A DNA stretch of 64,000 nucleotides from Marinibacterium anthonyi (GCA_003217735.2 CP031585.1:1661501-1725500), one strand, 5' to 3'; counted from the stretch's first letter, positions 8,248 through 17,383 are shown. The notes: generated from the letters alone by a model not told the origin. A program made the numbers and translations.

Positions 8248-8588
8248 AGACTCCGGAATGGCTCAAGCCCGGTATCTATGGCGCCGTGATCGGCGCGGTT
8301 TTCGTCGGCGTGGTCGGCTTTACCTGGGGCGGCTGGGTAACCGGCGGCACCTCGAACGATAGAGCGATGGCGATGTCTCGCGACAACGTTGTCGCGTCCA
8401 TGGTGCCGGTCTGCCTCGACATGGCACGGTCCGACCCGGCACGGGCGGACAAGATGAAAACGATCCGGGCCGCCTCGACCTACCAGAGGCGCGACGCGCT
8501 CATGGCTGCGGGCTGGTCGACCATGCCTGGAACCGACGCCCCGAGCCGCGACATCGCGCAGGCCTGCCTCGCGGAACTCGAACTCTAG
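8244..8588 (+). CDS. Small inner-membrane protein with periplasmic tail
   Basis: This 114-residue protein has one N-terminal membrane span (about residues 10-33, GIYGAVIGAVFVGVVGFTWG). A mostly periplasmic part with two cysteines (VCLDMARSD and QACLAELEL) could form a disulphide. It is a conserved hypothetical in alphaproteobacteria. The start overlaps the previous gene (ATGA), and AGGAGGATACAAG upstream is a strong ribosome-binding site. No function is assigned. Confidence 0.72.
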   Translation: MKTPEWLKPGIYGAVIGAVFVGVVGFTWGGWVTGGTSNDRAMAMSRDNVVASMVPVCLDMARSDPARADKMKTIRAASTYQRRDALMAAGWSTMPGTDAPSRDIAQACLAELEL

Positions 8589-8659
8589 AAGAGACAAGGC
8601 AGACCAACATCGTTTCGGGGGGGCGCAGCCGACCGATCTCGAACGGCGCGTGCTGGGCC

Positions 8660-9067
8660 ATGAACGGGATCCTGCAGGCCCTGATCGCCTGCACGGCCCG
8701 TACCGAGCCGCGTTTCGGCGATCACCTGCGAGAACGGTTCGTGGAGCTGCTGAAAATGATCGAGCGCGAACACGTCCACCGCGAAACCGACGATTATGCC
8801 GAAGAATTCATTCGCGCCGCAATGCTCCTCGGAGATGGCGTCGCCAAGGCGAAGGAGCCGGAAATGATCGACATGAAACCCGTGCCGACAGATCGAAAAT
8901 GGGGACAAGGTTCTTCCATGAAGCCGCGAAGGCATCGCGGTGGGGTTCAGGTGAGCGAAAGAAACGGCATCTGGGAGGTGCGGGTCGATGGCGAGTTCCG
9001 CGGTGACTACCACCAAAAGGAACATGCTCTTGCAGCTGCGGCCTTGCACAAGCTGTCGCCCCGATGA
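8660..9067 (+). CDS. Hypothetical protein with C-terminal DUF2188-like strand block
   Basis: This 135-residue protein has a helical, acidic N-terminal half (LLKMIEREHVHRETDDYAEE). A C-terminal block VSERNGIWEVRVDGEFRGDY followed by an alanine-rich helix resembles DUF2188-type stress proteins. Codon use is typical of the window, but the ribosome-binding site is poor, so the start is uncertain. It follows the membrane-protein gene on the same strand. From 9068 to 9267 there is coding-like composition but no gene I can support. Confidence 0.55.
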   Translation: MNGILQALIACTARTEPRFGDHLRERFVELLKMIEREHVHRETDDYAEEFIRAAMLLGDGVAKAKEPEMIDMKPVPTDRKWGQGSSMKPRRHRGGVQVSERNGIWEVRVDGEFRGDYHQKEHALAAAALHKLSPR

Positions 9068-9267
9068 CCGGTAACATTCACCCGACAGTCCCGCACGATT
9101 TCTCGATCCAGGTGGCCGAGAACGAAGGCATGCCATCGAGATCGATTTCCAGGGGCTCCCCGCCACCGGCCGCGCACAGCCGACGGCTGACCGGAACGCT
9201 GACGCTTGGGCTATCGAAGACGCGCGCGGCAACCGGCAGCCTGTGGTCCGCCAGGGAGAAAGCGGCG

Positions 9268-10050
9268 ATGAGACGTCCGTTGGCGAGGCTGGTCGCGAGG
9301 ACGGCAGTCATAGCCGCCATGACGGCGTCCTTCGCCTTCCCCGTCCTTGCGCAGGATGGCACCGGCCAAATGCCGGAGAACGCCCAGCCGCGCAGCTATG
9401 GTGGCGGGTGGGTGTGCGATTTTGGTTACCGGGTCGAGGCCGCTGAATGCCTTGTGCTCGACATCCCCGAACATGCCTATCCAACCGGGCGCTCCTACGG
9501 GACGGGGTGGGAGTGCGAACGTGGATATGAGGAGGTAAACGGTATATCCTGCGATCCCATCCCGGTGCCCGCCAACGCCTTCCTCCGGGCTTCCGGCTAT
9601 GATTGGCAATGCGAACGCGGATTTCGGCAAGAGAGCGAGGCCTGCGTGCCCATCGTTCTTCCCGAGCGTGCCTACCTGACAGAAGACAGCTTGGGGACGG
9701 GATGGACCTGCGATCGTGGATATGAGGCCGTTGCAGGGACATGTGCGCCAATTGTCGTGCCAGCGAACGCCTATCTGACCAACGCGGACTTCGGCGCGGC
9801 CTGGGAGTGCGAGCGAGGCTTCGTCAAGATCGACGGCCGATGCGACCCCATTATCGTGCCTGCAAACGCCTTTCTCGACCCGGCATCCTATGGACCTGGC
9901 TGGAGCTGTGATCGTGGGTACGAGCCGCTGAGAGGTGCTTGCGTCTCTATCGATCTGCCGGAGAACGCCTATTTCGACCGATCCGGCAACCGGTGGAGCT
10001 GCAATCGAGGCTTCCGGCTCTCTGACGGGATGTGCATCCTTGGACGGTGA
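9268..10050 (+). CDS. Secreted cysteine-repeat protein (seven W-x-C-x-RG units)
   Basis: This 260-residue protein starts with a clear signal peptide (RRPLARLVARTAVIAAMTAS, cleavage after PVLAQ). Seven tandem units of about 32-35 residues follow. A typical unit reads GTGWECERGYxxxxGxCxPI followed by VPANAYL. Each unit carries two cysteines, giving 14 in all, so one disulphide per unit is likely. The start is put at 9268 because GGGAGAAAGCGGCG precedes it and the signal peptide begins there. The repeats are too short for EGF domains. A periplasmic or surface adhesive or binding role is possible but unproven. Confidence 0.78.
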   Translation: MRRPLARLVARTAVIAAMTASFAFPVLAQDGTGQMPENAQPRSYGGGWVCDFGYRVEAAECLVLDIPEHAYPTGRSYGTGWECERGYEEVNGISCDPIPVPANAFLRASGYDWQCERGFRQESEACVPIVLPERAYLTEDSLGTGWTCDRGYEAVAGTCAPIVVPANAYLTNADFGAAWECERGFVKIDGRCDPIIVPANAFLDPASYGPGWSCDRGYEPLRGACVSIDLPENAYFDRSGNRWSCNRGFRLSDGMCILGR

Positions 10051-10152
10051 TGCGGATGTTTCTCGTCGTGGCGCGTCCGGCATGTGCGCTTTGACTGCAT
10101 GCAGGCGAAAGCGACGCGCACCGCACCGCATGCACGACGTGCGGCCGTTGCC

Positions 10153-10553
10153 CTAGGTCACGACTGGCTTTTCCGGATCCTTCCCGATCAAGTTCTTGTT
10201 GCAGGTCAGCCCCACGCGATCAGCGCGATGTCGGCCAACTTGCGGGTCACGCCCTTGGGGTATGGATCGACCAGAACCCTGTGGCGGTCGGTCCCGCCCG
10301 ACACGATCCCCTGGCCGCCGACCATCACAACATCGACCGGCGCGCGCGCGTTCTGGATCACCTGCGCACCGTGGTCCCTGAACGACGGCCGCGACGCCGC
10401 GCCGAAGGCCAAGGCCGCGATCGTAGGCGTAGGCGGTCAGCCCCGGTTGCCGGGGAAGACGGTCGAATTCGGCTTCCTGGCCGGGGCCTTGTCATTGGTC
10501 GGGATCACCCCGCCGCGCGGTCGGCGCAGGGTCTTGTTCAGGTAACTGAACAT
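10153..10553 (-). pseudogene. glyA: Remnant of serine hydroxymethyltransferase gene
   Basis: Read on the minus strand in three successive frames, this stretch gives NKTLRRPRGGVIPTND and then PNSTVFPG. It continues with AFGAASRPSFRDHGAQV, IVSGGTDRHRVLVDPYPKGV and finally LTCNKNLIGKDPEKPVVT. These match in order the middle to late part of SHMT: the THKTLRGPRGG motif around the PLP lysine, NSAVFPGLQGG, IVSGGTDNHLMLVDL and [20 protein letters not shown]. Two frameshifts separate the pieces, and both ends of the roughly 430-residue enzyme are missing. It begins 20 bases after soxG. In related genomes glyA commonly accompanies soxBDAG, handling the glycine and methylene-tetrahydrofolate they produce, so this is a decayed operon member. 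Confidence 0.85.
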
Positions 10554-10572
10554 TCGGGGCGGTCCTGGTGGG

Positions 10573-11127
10573 TCAGGGGATTTCGACGGCCAGTTCGCGG
10601 CAACCGGTTTCAAGCAGGTGGAACAGGTGGGTCGCGAAGCTGTGCCAGACATCCATGCGGAAACTGTCGTCGCCATCGCGCCATAGAACCACCGTCGCCC
10701 CGTCAAAGGCGGTGCGGCGGCCGTCGCCCACGGCGATCGTGTCGATGTCGCGCGCGCAGCCCAGGGTCAGCAGCTCGGCGGCACGGGGGCCGTCGATGAC
10801 GAATGTGGTCTCGCGGCCCGAGATGTCCACAAGGCTCAGCGGATGGGTCTTGTAGACCTCGGCGCAGGCCTCGCGGATGCCCGGTGCCACGGCTTCGGGG
10901 CCGCGCAGGACCCATTCGTCGGGGCCAAGGCACATCACCTCGGTTTCCCCCGCAGCGGCGCGGGCGCCGATGCGGCTGGGCAGGGTCAGGCCAAGGGCCG
11001 TTTCCAGCGGGCCAAGGTCGCCGCGCGCACGCAGGGACAGGCGGGCGCAGGGGGCTGCGGTCACGACCCGGGCGGCGGCGCTTTCGGCCCGCATATCGGT
11101 CGCGAAGGATGATATCGGTGCGTTCAT
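10573..11127 (-). CDS. soxG: Sarcosine oxidase gamma subunit
   Basis: This 184-residue gamma subunit belongs to heterotetrameric sarcosine oxidase, which turns sarcosine plus tetrahydrofolate and oxygen into glycine, methylene-tetrahydrofolate and peroxide. It has the GcvT-like half-fold of SoxG with GLTLPSRIGARAAAGETEV, CLGPDEWVLRGPEA and LSLVDISGRETTFVIDGPRA. It is the last intact gene of soxBDAG, 10 bases after soxA, with a broken glyA behind it. Confidence 0.95.
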   Translation of the reverse strand: MNAPISSFATDMRAESAAARVVTAAPCARLSLRARGDLGPLETALGLTLPSRIGARAAAGETEVMCLGPDEWVLRGPEAVAPGIREACAEVYKTHPLSLVDISGRETTFVIDGPRAAELLTLGCARDIDTIAVGDGRRTAFDGATVVLWRDGDDSFRMDVWHSFATHLFHLLETGCRELAVEIP

Positions 11128-11137
11128 GTTCGCCTCC

Positions 11138-14128
11138 TCAGATCTTCAGGCGGGCGTTTTCGGGATCGACGAAGACCGTCGGGGTGATCTTTGCCGCGAT
11201 GGTGCGGTCGGGCATCGGGATGTAGACGGTTTCGCCCATGCGGGTGTGACCGCCTTCGACCAGCGCCAGCGCGATGGGCCGGCCCGACGTGCCGGTGTCG
11301 TAGGACGAGGTCACGTGGCCGACCATCTTCATCGGGATCGCCTGTTTCGGGTCGAAGACGATCTGCGCGCCTTCTTCCAGCTTGGACTTGTCCTCGGTCA
11401 GGAGGCCCACGAGCTGCTTGCGCCCCTCGGCCACCAGGTCGGGACGGGCCATGCCGCGCTTGCCGACGAAGTCGGGCTTGGCCTTGCCCACGGCCCAGCC
11501 CATGCCCGCGTCATAGGGCGTGACGGTGCCGTCGGTGTCCTGGCCGACGATGATATACCCCTTCTCGGCGCGCAGGACGTGCATCGTCTCGGTGCCGTAG
11601 GCGGTGATGTCGTATTGCTGGCCGGCCTCCCACAGCACGTCCCACAGCTTGCGGCCCATCGGCGCGGGCACGTTGACCTCAAACCCGATCTCGCCGGTAA
11701 AGCTGACCCGGAAGAGCCGCGCGGGCATGCCCGCCACGGTGCATTCCAGGCAGGACATGTGCGGGAAGGCCGCGTCGGTCAATTCCACACCTTCGACCAG
11801 CGGCGCCAGCAGCTTCGCGGCATTGGGGCCGTTGAGGGCCACGGTGGACCATTGTTCGGTGGTCGAGGTCAGCCAGACGTCGAGGTCGGGCCATTCGGTT
11901 TGAAGGTAATCCTCCATCATGTTCAGCACCCGCGCGGCCCCGCCGGTGGTGGTGGTGACGTGGAACAGGTCCTGCCCCAGCCGTCCGATCACGCCGTCGT
12001 CGCGGATGAACCCGTCATCGCCGCACAGCAGCCCATAGCGGCAGCGGCCCGGCGCCAGCTTGGTCCAGGGGTTGGTGTACATGCGGTTCATGAATTCCAC
12101 CGCATCGGGGCCCACGACCTCGATCTTGCCCAGCGTCGAGGCGTCGAAGATCCCCAAACTGCCGCGCACGGCCTTGCATTCGCGGGCAACGGCGGCGTCC
12201 ATGTCCTCGCCCTTTTCCGGGAAGTACCAGGCGCGGCGCCACTGGCCCACGGGTTCGAAGACGGCGCCGTGTCCCTCAGCCCAAGCATCGATATGGGTCT
12301 TGCGCGTGACCTCGAAATGATCGCCCCGGTGATAGCCCGCGAAGACCCCGAAGGAGGTCGGCGTGTAGGGCGGGCGGAAGGTGGTCAGGCCGACCTGCGG
12401 CTGTTTGCGGCCAAGCGCGTCGGACGCGATGTTCAGCCCGTTGATGTTGGACATCTTGCCCTGGTCGGTCGCCATGCCGTTCGTCGTGTAGCGCTTGACG
12501 TGCTCGATGGACCGCATGCCCTCGCGCACGGCCAGGCGCAGGTCCTTGGCGGTCACGTCGTTCTGGTAGTCGACGAACGCCTTGGCCTTGCCCGGGCTGC
12601 GGTCGGTCGGCAGTTCCTTCATGGCGATGCCCGAGCCGGTGCGATCCTCTGCAACGCCGTAGGTCTGTTCGGGCGCGGTCTTGCCCAGGGCAGCGGCCAC
12701 GGCGCGGCCCTTGTCGGCGCCGTCGTTCAGCGCCGCCTCGATACCCCACAGCCCCCGGCTGGCGCCCGCGATCACGCAATCCTCGGGCGTGTTGCCCGGC
12801 AGGAAGGTGGTCAGGTCGTCGTCCCAGGCGAGCGTTCCCCTGGTGTGCGAGAACAGGTGCAGCGACGGCGTCCACCCGCCCGACATCAGCACCGCGTCGC
12901 AAGCGATCGTCTCGGCCGGACCGACGTCGCCGCCCTTGACCGGGTTCACGCGGATCTCGGACACTCGCAGGCGGCCCGAAGTCGCGGTGGCGGTATAGCC
13001 CAGCTTGGCGGTGATGCCCCGCTTTTGCGCCTCGGCCAGCAGGGCGACATCGACATGGTCGCGGATATCGACGATGGCCTGCACCCTGGCCCCGGCATCG
13101 GACATGTCGAAGGCGGCATGCCAGGCGCTGTCGTGGGTAGTCAGCACAACGGGGGCCTTGCCGACCAGCACGCCATAGCGGTTCAGGTAGGTCTGGGCCG
13201 ATCCGGCCAGCATGACGCCCGGACGGTCGTTGCCGTGGAAGACCAGCGGCTTTTCCAAAGCACCCTGCGCCAGCACGACCTGACCGGCCCGCACCCGCCA
13301 CAGGCGTTCGCGGGGCATGTCGGCGGGCACCTCGGCCAGGTGATCGGTCAGGCGTTCGCAAAGACCCACCATGTTCTGGTGGTAATAGGCGATGGCGGTG
13401 GTGCGGGTCATGACCTTGACGCCGGCGGCCTTCAGCGCCTCCAGCTGGGCCTCCAGCCAGTCCCAGGCCGGTTTGCCATCGATGACGGCCTGCGGTTCCG
13501 ACAGCAGGGTGCCACCCGCTTCGGCATTCTCGTCCACCAGAACGACGCGCAGCCCCTCGACAGCGGCGGCGCGTGCAGCGGCCAAGCCCGTGGGGCCGGC
13601 GCCGACGATCAGCACGTCGCAATGCAGGTTGCGCGAGGCGTAATGGTCCGGGTCCTCCTCGGTCGGGCTGACGCCCAGGCCGGCGGCGGCGCGGATGAAG
13701 GGTTCATAGACCTTGTCCCAGAAGCTGCGCGGCCACATGAAGGTCTTGTAGTAGAACCCGGCCGAGAACAGCATGTAGGCGGCATCGTTCACCGCGCCGA
13801 TGTCGAACTTCAGGCTGGGGTACTTGTTCTGCGAATTGGCCATCAGCCCCTCGCGCAGCTCCTGCACGGTGGCGCGGGTGTTGGGCTCGAACCGGCCGGG
13901 GCCACGGCGGGTGCCGATCAGGGCGTTGGGCTCTTCCGAACCGGCGGCGACGGGGCCGCGCGGGCGATGGTACTTGAAGGACCGGCCCATCAGGTGCACG
14001 CCATTGGCCAGCAGCGCCGAGGCGACGGTGTCGCCGATAGCACCGGTGAAGCGCTTGCCGTCAAAGGTGAAGGACACGGGGCGCGAGGTGTCGACGCGGC
14101 CCCGGCCGGAAACGCGGTACTGGCTCAT
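11138..14128 (-). CDS. soxA: Sarcosine oxidase alpha subunit
   Basis: This 996-residue alpha subunit has the usual order. An N-terminal 2Fe-2S-like domain without cysteines comes first (SFTFDGKRFTGAIGDTVASA). An NAD-binding Rossmann domain at about residues 170-400 (VLIVGAGPTGLAAARAAAVE) follows, then a C-terminal GcvT-type aminomethyltransferase domain from about 600 on that binds tetrahydrofolate. NRYGVLVGKAPVVLTTHDSA is characteristic. The start at 14128 overlaps the end of soxD by 4 bases, so translation is coupled. It acts in the cytosol as the last demethylation step of betaine breakdown. Confidence 0.97.
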   Translation of the reverse strand: MSQYRVSGRGRVDTSRPVSFTFDGKRFTGAIGDTVASALLANGVHLMGRSFKYHRPRGPVAAGSEEPNALIGTRRGPGRFEPNTRATVQELREGLMANSQNKYPSLKFDIGAVNDAAYMLFSAGFYYKTFMWPRSFWDKVYEPFIRAAAGLGVSPTEEDPDHYASRNLHCDVLIVGAGPTGLAAARAAAVEGLRVVLVDENAEAGGTLLSEPQAVIDGKPAWDWLEAQLEALKAAGVKVMTRTTAIAYYHQNMVGLCERLTDHLAEVPADMPRERLWRVRAGQVVLAQGALEKPLVFHGNDRPGVMLAGSAQTYLNRYGVLVGKAPVVLTTHDSAWHAAFDMSDAGARVQAIVDIRDHVDVALLAEAQKRGITAKLGYTATATSGRLRVSEIRVNPVKGGDVGPAETIACDAVLMSGGWTPSLHLFSHTRGTLAWDDDLTTFLPGNTPEDCVIAGASRGLWGIEAALNDGADKGRAVAAALGKTAPEQTYGVAEDRTGSGIAMKELPTDRSPGKAKAFVDYQNDVTAKDLRLAVREGMRSIEHVKRYTTNGMATDQGKMSNINGLNIASDALGRKQPQVGLTTFRPPYTPTSFGVFAGYHRGDHFEVTRKTHIDAWAEGHGAVFEPVGQWRRAWYFPEKGEDMDAAVARECKAVRGSLGIFDASTLGKIEVVGPDAVEFMNRMYTNPWTKLAPGRCRYGLLCGDDGFIRDDGVIGRLGQDLFHVTTTTGGAARVLNMMEDYLQTEWPDLDVWLTSTTEQWSTVALNGPNAAKLLAPLVEGVELTDAAFPHMSCLECTVAGMPARLFRVSFTGEIGFEVNVPAPMGRKLWDVLWEAGQQYDITAYGTETMHVLRAEKGYIIVGQDTDGTVTPYDAGMGWAVGKAKPDFVGKRGMARPDLVAEGRKQLVGLLTEDKSKLEEGAQIVFDPKQAIPMKMVGHVTSSYDTGTSGRPIALALVEGGHTRMGETVYIPMPDRTIAAKITPTVFVDPENARLKI

Positions 14129-14427
14129 TTCAGGCGCTCCGTCAGGGTGGAGAGATCGGGGCGGGCGTCGCCCGCCTTGTAGGTGGTCAGGAACTTGTCG
14201 CTGACGGTGTCGCGGACGGCGTTGAAGAAGCGCCCGCAGCCGTGGACATGACGCCAGCGTTCGAAATGCGGACCCTTGGTGTTTTCCCGCATGAACAGGA
14301 ATTCCGACCAGTCTTCATCTGACATGTCCGAAGGGTTCTCGGGGCGGGCGATATGCGCTTCGCCGGCATAGGTGAACTCGACCTCGGGCAGGGTCTCTTC
14401 GCAATAGGGGCAATGGATCAAAAGCAT
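14125..14427 (-). CDS. soxD: Sarcosine oxidase delta subunit
   Basis: This 100-residue delta subunit is the small zinc-binding subunit. Ligands are visible as CPYCEETLPEVEF at the N-terminus and HGCGRFFNAVRDT in the middle, with ERWRHVHGC between. The start at MLLIHCPYC (14427) fits family length. It lies 11 bases after soxB and overlaps soxA. Confidence 0.95.
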   Translation of the reverse strand: MLLIHCPYCEETLPEVEFTYAGEAHIARPENPSDMSDEDWSEFLFMRENTKGPHFERWRHVHGCGRFFNAVRDTVSDKFLTTYKAGDARPDLSTLTERLK

Positions 14428-14438
14428 CTGAGACCTCT

Positions 14439-15692
14439 TCAGTGCGCGACGGCGGCGGCCGCGGCTTCGTCGATCAGGCGGCCGGTGCGGAACCGGTCGA
14501 GCGAGAAGGGCGCGTTGATCGGGTGCGGTTCGTCCTTGGCGATGGTCCAGGCGAAGACATGGGCAGACCCGGGCGTGGCCTTGAACCCGCCGGTGCCCCA
14601 GCCGCAGTTGACGTAAAGGTTCTGCACCGGGGTCTTGCCGATGATCGGCGACCGGTCCGGTGTGTTGTCGGTGATCCCGCCCCATTTGCGCAGCATCCGC
14701 ATGCGGTTGAAGATCGGGAAGACCTCGGAGATCGCCGCGATCGTGTGTTCGATCAGCGGCAGGCCGCCGCGCTGGGAATAGGACACGTACTGGTCGGTGC
14801 CCGAGCCGATCACCAGCTCGCCCTTGTCGGATTGGCTGCAATAGGCGTGCACGGCGTTGGACATGACCACGCAGGGGAAGATCGGCTTGACCGGTTCGGA
14901 AACCAGCGCCTGCAGCGGCATGGATTCCAGCGGCAGGCGCACGCCCGCCGTCGCCATGACCATGCTGTTGTGCCCCGAGGCGCTCACCGCGACCTTCTTC
15001 GCCTTGATGAACCCCTTGTCGGTATCGACCCCCGCGACCGATCCATCCGCGTTGCGGCGGATCGCGGTCACCGCGCAGTTCTGGATGATGTCCACGCCGC
15101 GCGCCGCCGCGCCACGGGCATAGCCCCAGGCCACCGCGTCATGGCGCGCCGTTCCGGCACGTTCCTGCAACGCGCCGCCCATGACCGGGTAGCGCGCGGT
15201 CTTGGAGATGTTGATCGGCGGGCAGTATTCCTTGCACTCTTCCGGGGTCAGCCAGCGGTTGTCGACGCCGTTCAGCCGGTTGGCGTGGATGTGCCGCTTG
15301 AAGCTTTGCACGTCATGCACGGTATGGGCCAGCATCAGGCAGCCCCGGTTCGAATACATGACGTTGTAGTTCAGCTCCTGGCTGAGGCCCTGCCACAGGT
15401 CGACCGAATGATCGAACAGCCGCGCGCTTTCGTCATAAAGGTAGTTCGACCGGATGATCGTGGTGTTGCGCCCGGTGTTGCCACCGCCCAGCCAGCCCTT
15501 GTCGATCACCGCGATATTGGTGATGCCGTGCTGGGTGGCCAGGTAATAGGCCGCGCCCAGCCCGTGACCGCCGGCGCCGACGATGATCACGTCATATTCG
15601 GACTTGGGCTGGCTCTCGGGCCATTGCTCCGTCCAGTTCTTGTGACCGGTCAGGGCATTCCTGAGAAGGTTGAAGGCATTGAAACGAGTCAT
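14439..15692 (-). CDS. soxB: Sarcosine oxidase beta subunit
   Basis: This 417-residue beta subunit is the flavin-bearing catalytic subunit that oxidises the N-methyl group. It shows the dinucleotide motif VIIVGAGGHGLGAAYYLA and GNTGRNTTIIRSNYL. The histidine of ARHDAVAWGYARG corresponds to the residue that carries the covalent FMN in characterised enzymes. The start MTRFNAFNLLRNALTG (15692) matches the family. A start 48 bases further up is possible but less typical. It is the first gene of the operon. The 226 bases upstream (15693-15918) carry its promoter and no gene. Confidence 0.96.
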   Translation of the reverse strand: MTRFNAFNLLRNALTGHKNWTEQWPESQPKSEYDVIIVGAGGHGLGAAYYLATQHGITNIAVIDKGWLGGGNTGRNTTIIRSNYLYDESARLFDHSVDLWQGLSQELNYNVMYSNRGCLMLAHTVHDVQSFKRHIHANRLNGVDNRWLTPEECKEYCPPINISKTARYPVMGGALQERAGTARHDAVAWGYARGAAARGVDIIQNCAVTAIRRNADGSVAGVDTDKGFIKAKKVAVSASGHNSMVMATAGVRLPLESMPLQALVSEPVKPIFPCVVMSNAVHAYCSQSDKGELVIGSGTDQYVSYSQRGGLPLIEHTIAAISEVFPIFNRMRMLRKWGGITDNTPDRSPIIGKTPVQNLYVNCGWGTGGFKATPGSAHVFAWTIAKDEPHPINAPFSLDRFRTGRLIDEAAAAAVAH

Positions 15693-15918
15693 GGGCGCGC
15701 CCCCGGTTGCGATGGAATAGGGGGCTACGTAGCGAGCCATGGGGCGGAATCATTGTACGGATGCGACACGCACACCGGATAATAGCGCCATGACGGAACC
15801 GTGTGCGATGCCTGTCCAGCAAGCTAGGGTTCGCGGCGCACGTCCGCGACAGGCAGGCGAGGATTGCGACAGGCGGCCCGGGTCCCTTGCCGCCATGTCA
15901 GGACGGCGGTCCCTTGCC

Positions 15919-16962
15919 TCAGGCCTCGACCGCGGTCCGGCGCAGGGCGTGCGGGGTGGTGTCGAACCGGCGCCGGAACATGCGGCTCAGGTGGGATGAA
16001 TCGCAGAAGCCGCAATCGACGGCGATCTGGGCGATGGACTTGTCGCTGGTCTCGATCAGGTGATGTGCCAGTGACAGCCGGATATCCAGGAAAGCCGCCT
16101 GCGGCGAGGTGTTCAGCGCCGCCCTGAAATGTCGCTCAAGCTGGCGTTTGCTGTGGCCCGTGCGCTTGGCGATGTCCTGCACCGACAGCGGCGTATCGAT
16201 GTTCTGCTGCATCAGCAGCAGGGTCTTCAGGACGATCGGGTCGCGGGTCTTGAAATCCAGCGTGATCCCCGGCTGCGGCTTTTCCGCCTGCAGGGGATCG
16301 TCGATGATCATGATGTGCAGGCTCTTGTTCGCCTGCGCCCGGCCGATGTGCTTTTCCACCAGGTGTGCCGCCAGATGCGCCGAACTGACGCCGCCCGAAC
16401 AGGTCAGCCGGTCTCCGTCGACCACGAAGATCTGGTCGGCCACGGGGGTGAGGCCTTCGAACTGTTCCAGGAATTCGGCATGGTGGAACCAGCTTACGCA
16501 GCAACGGTAGCCGTCCAGCAATCCGGCCTGGTGCAGCATGAAAGCGCCGGTGCAGATGCCGACCAGCGGCACGCCGGCTTCCGAGGCGGCATGCAGGAAC
16601 TTGGTGTGGGCGGGGCTGAGGTTCGGCATCTCGTCCATCAGCCCGCCGACCACGACGATGTAGTCGAACCGCGCGGGATCGCCCAGGCGCTCCTTGGGCT
16701 GGACGTTGATCCCGCAGCTTGATGTCACCGGGTCCATCGTATCCGACAGGACGGTCCAGTTGCACAGGATCGGCCGGCTGCGGTCGCCTTCATCGGCGGC
16801 CAGCCGCAACACATCGACGAAATTGGCAAAGGCGCACAGCGTAAAGCGTCGCGCCAGGATGAACCCGACGGACAGGCGCGGCCCCTCGGCACGGGGGCGC
16901 AGCGCATGGGCGGCGGCCGCCCGCGAGGTCGGTCTGCGTGACATGGCATTGCGATCGGTCAT
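15919..16962 (-). CDS. GlxA/GbdR-type AraC family regulator
   Basis: This 347-residue protein has an N-terminal DJ-1/PfpI amidotransferase-like sensor domain at about 25-200, with the usual cysteine in GICTGAFMLHQAGLLDG. A C-terminal pair of AraC helix-turn-helix motifs follows at about 245-340 (SVQDIAKRTGHSKRQLERHF, then IAQIAVDCGFCDSSHLSRMF). This is the layout of GbdR and SouR of Pseudomonas, which sense betaine/dimethylglycine and sarcosine. It lies between soxB and the divergent dimethylglycine dehydrogenase gene and is the likely activator of both. The start at 16962 has GGAG six bases upstream. Confidence 0.9.
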   Translation of the reverse strand: MTDRNAMSRRPTSRAAAAHALRPRAEGPRLSVGFILARRFTLCAFANFVDVLRLAADEGDRSRPILCNWTVLSDTMDPVTSSCGINVQPKERLGDPARFDYIVVVGGLMDEMPNLSPAHTKFLHAASEAGVPLVGICTGAFMLHQAGLLDGYRCCVSWFHHAEFLEQFEGLTPVADQIFVVDGDRLTCSGGVSSAHLAAHLVEKHIGRAQANKSLHIMIIDDPLQAEKPQPGITLDFKTRDPIVLKTLLLMQQNIDTPLSVQDIAKRTGHSKRQLERHFRAALNTSPQAAFLDIRLSLAHHLIETSDKSIAQIAVDCGFCDSSHLSRMFRRRFDTTPHALRRTAVEA

Positions 16963-17266
16963 GGCATGTGCTCCGGCCGGGATTTTCGGGTTCCCCTGTC
17001 GTAGTCGTAATCCCTGAGTGACGCAATCGTACTGTCCTTGAGGGTGCCAAAATCGCATGTGTCCCGATCAGAAACGCATCGGCACCGCAAGGGAATCGCG
17101 CGCGCCCCGCTCGGAACCCCTTGGCCACAGGACAGGGACGTTATGAAAACCAGGCCCGACGGTTCGCCCCAGGGAATTTGCCGAACGGGCGGCGCCGGAA
17201 CCCGGGCGTCGCGTCCGTTCTATCGCCCCGGCCCGGGACATCGCGTCTTTGTCGACATGCACAACA

Positions 17267-17313
17267 GCCGCCCCGTGACGGGGGCGGTCGATTTTCGACC
17301 GGCAAGTGCCGGT
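17267..17313 (+). promoter_or_regulatory. Three overlapping hairpins in the leader of the dehydrogenase gene
   Basis: Hairpin A pairs 17267-17274 with 17281-17288. Hairpin B pairs 17285-17291 with 17295-17301. Hairpin C pairs 17298-17303 with 17308-17313. B shares bases with both A and C, so A+C and B exclude each other, as in an attenuator or riboswitch expression platform. They end 70 bases before the start at 17384. The rest of the 421-base divergent region (16963-17383) also holds a GGTGCC/GGCACC dyad near 17042-17088 and no gene. Confidence 0.4.
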
Positions 17314-17383
17314 TGGGCCCTAGCGGGCAGGGAGCGCGACGCTACTCTGCCATCTGAACACCCCGGATTGAATGGAATCTGCC

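Noticed and set aside
9068-9267. Possible small gene between the DUF2188-like gene and the cysteine-repeat gene
   Set aside because: Codon composition is coding-like in one frame, but there is no start codon with ribosome-binding site and no recognisable product. The long upstream extension of the repeat protein was rejected because the signal peptide starts at 9268.
10877-14182. Very long open frame (1101 codons) on the plus strand opposite soxA and soxG
   Set aside because: It is the antisense shadow of soxA/soxG. Composition is His/Gly/Ala/Arg-rich with no domain, whereas the minus strand gives textbook sarcosine oxidase subunits.
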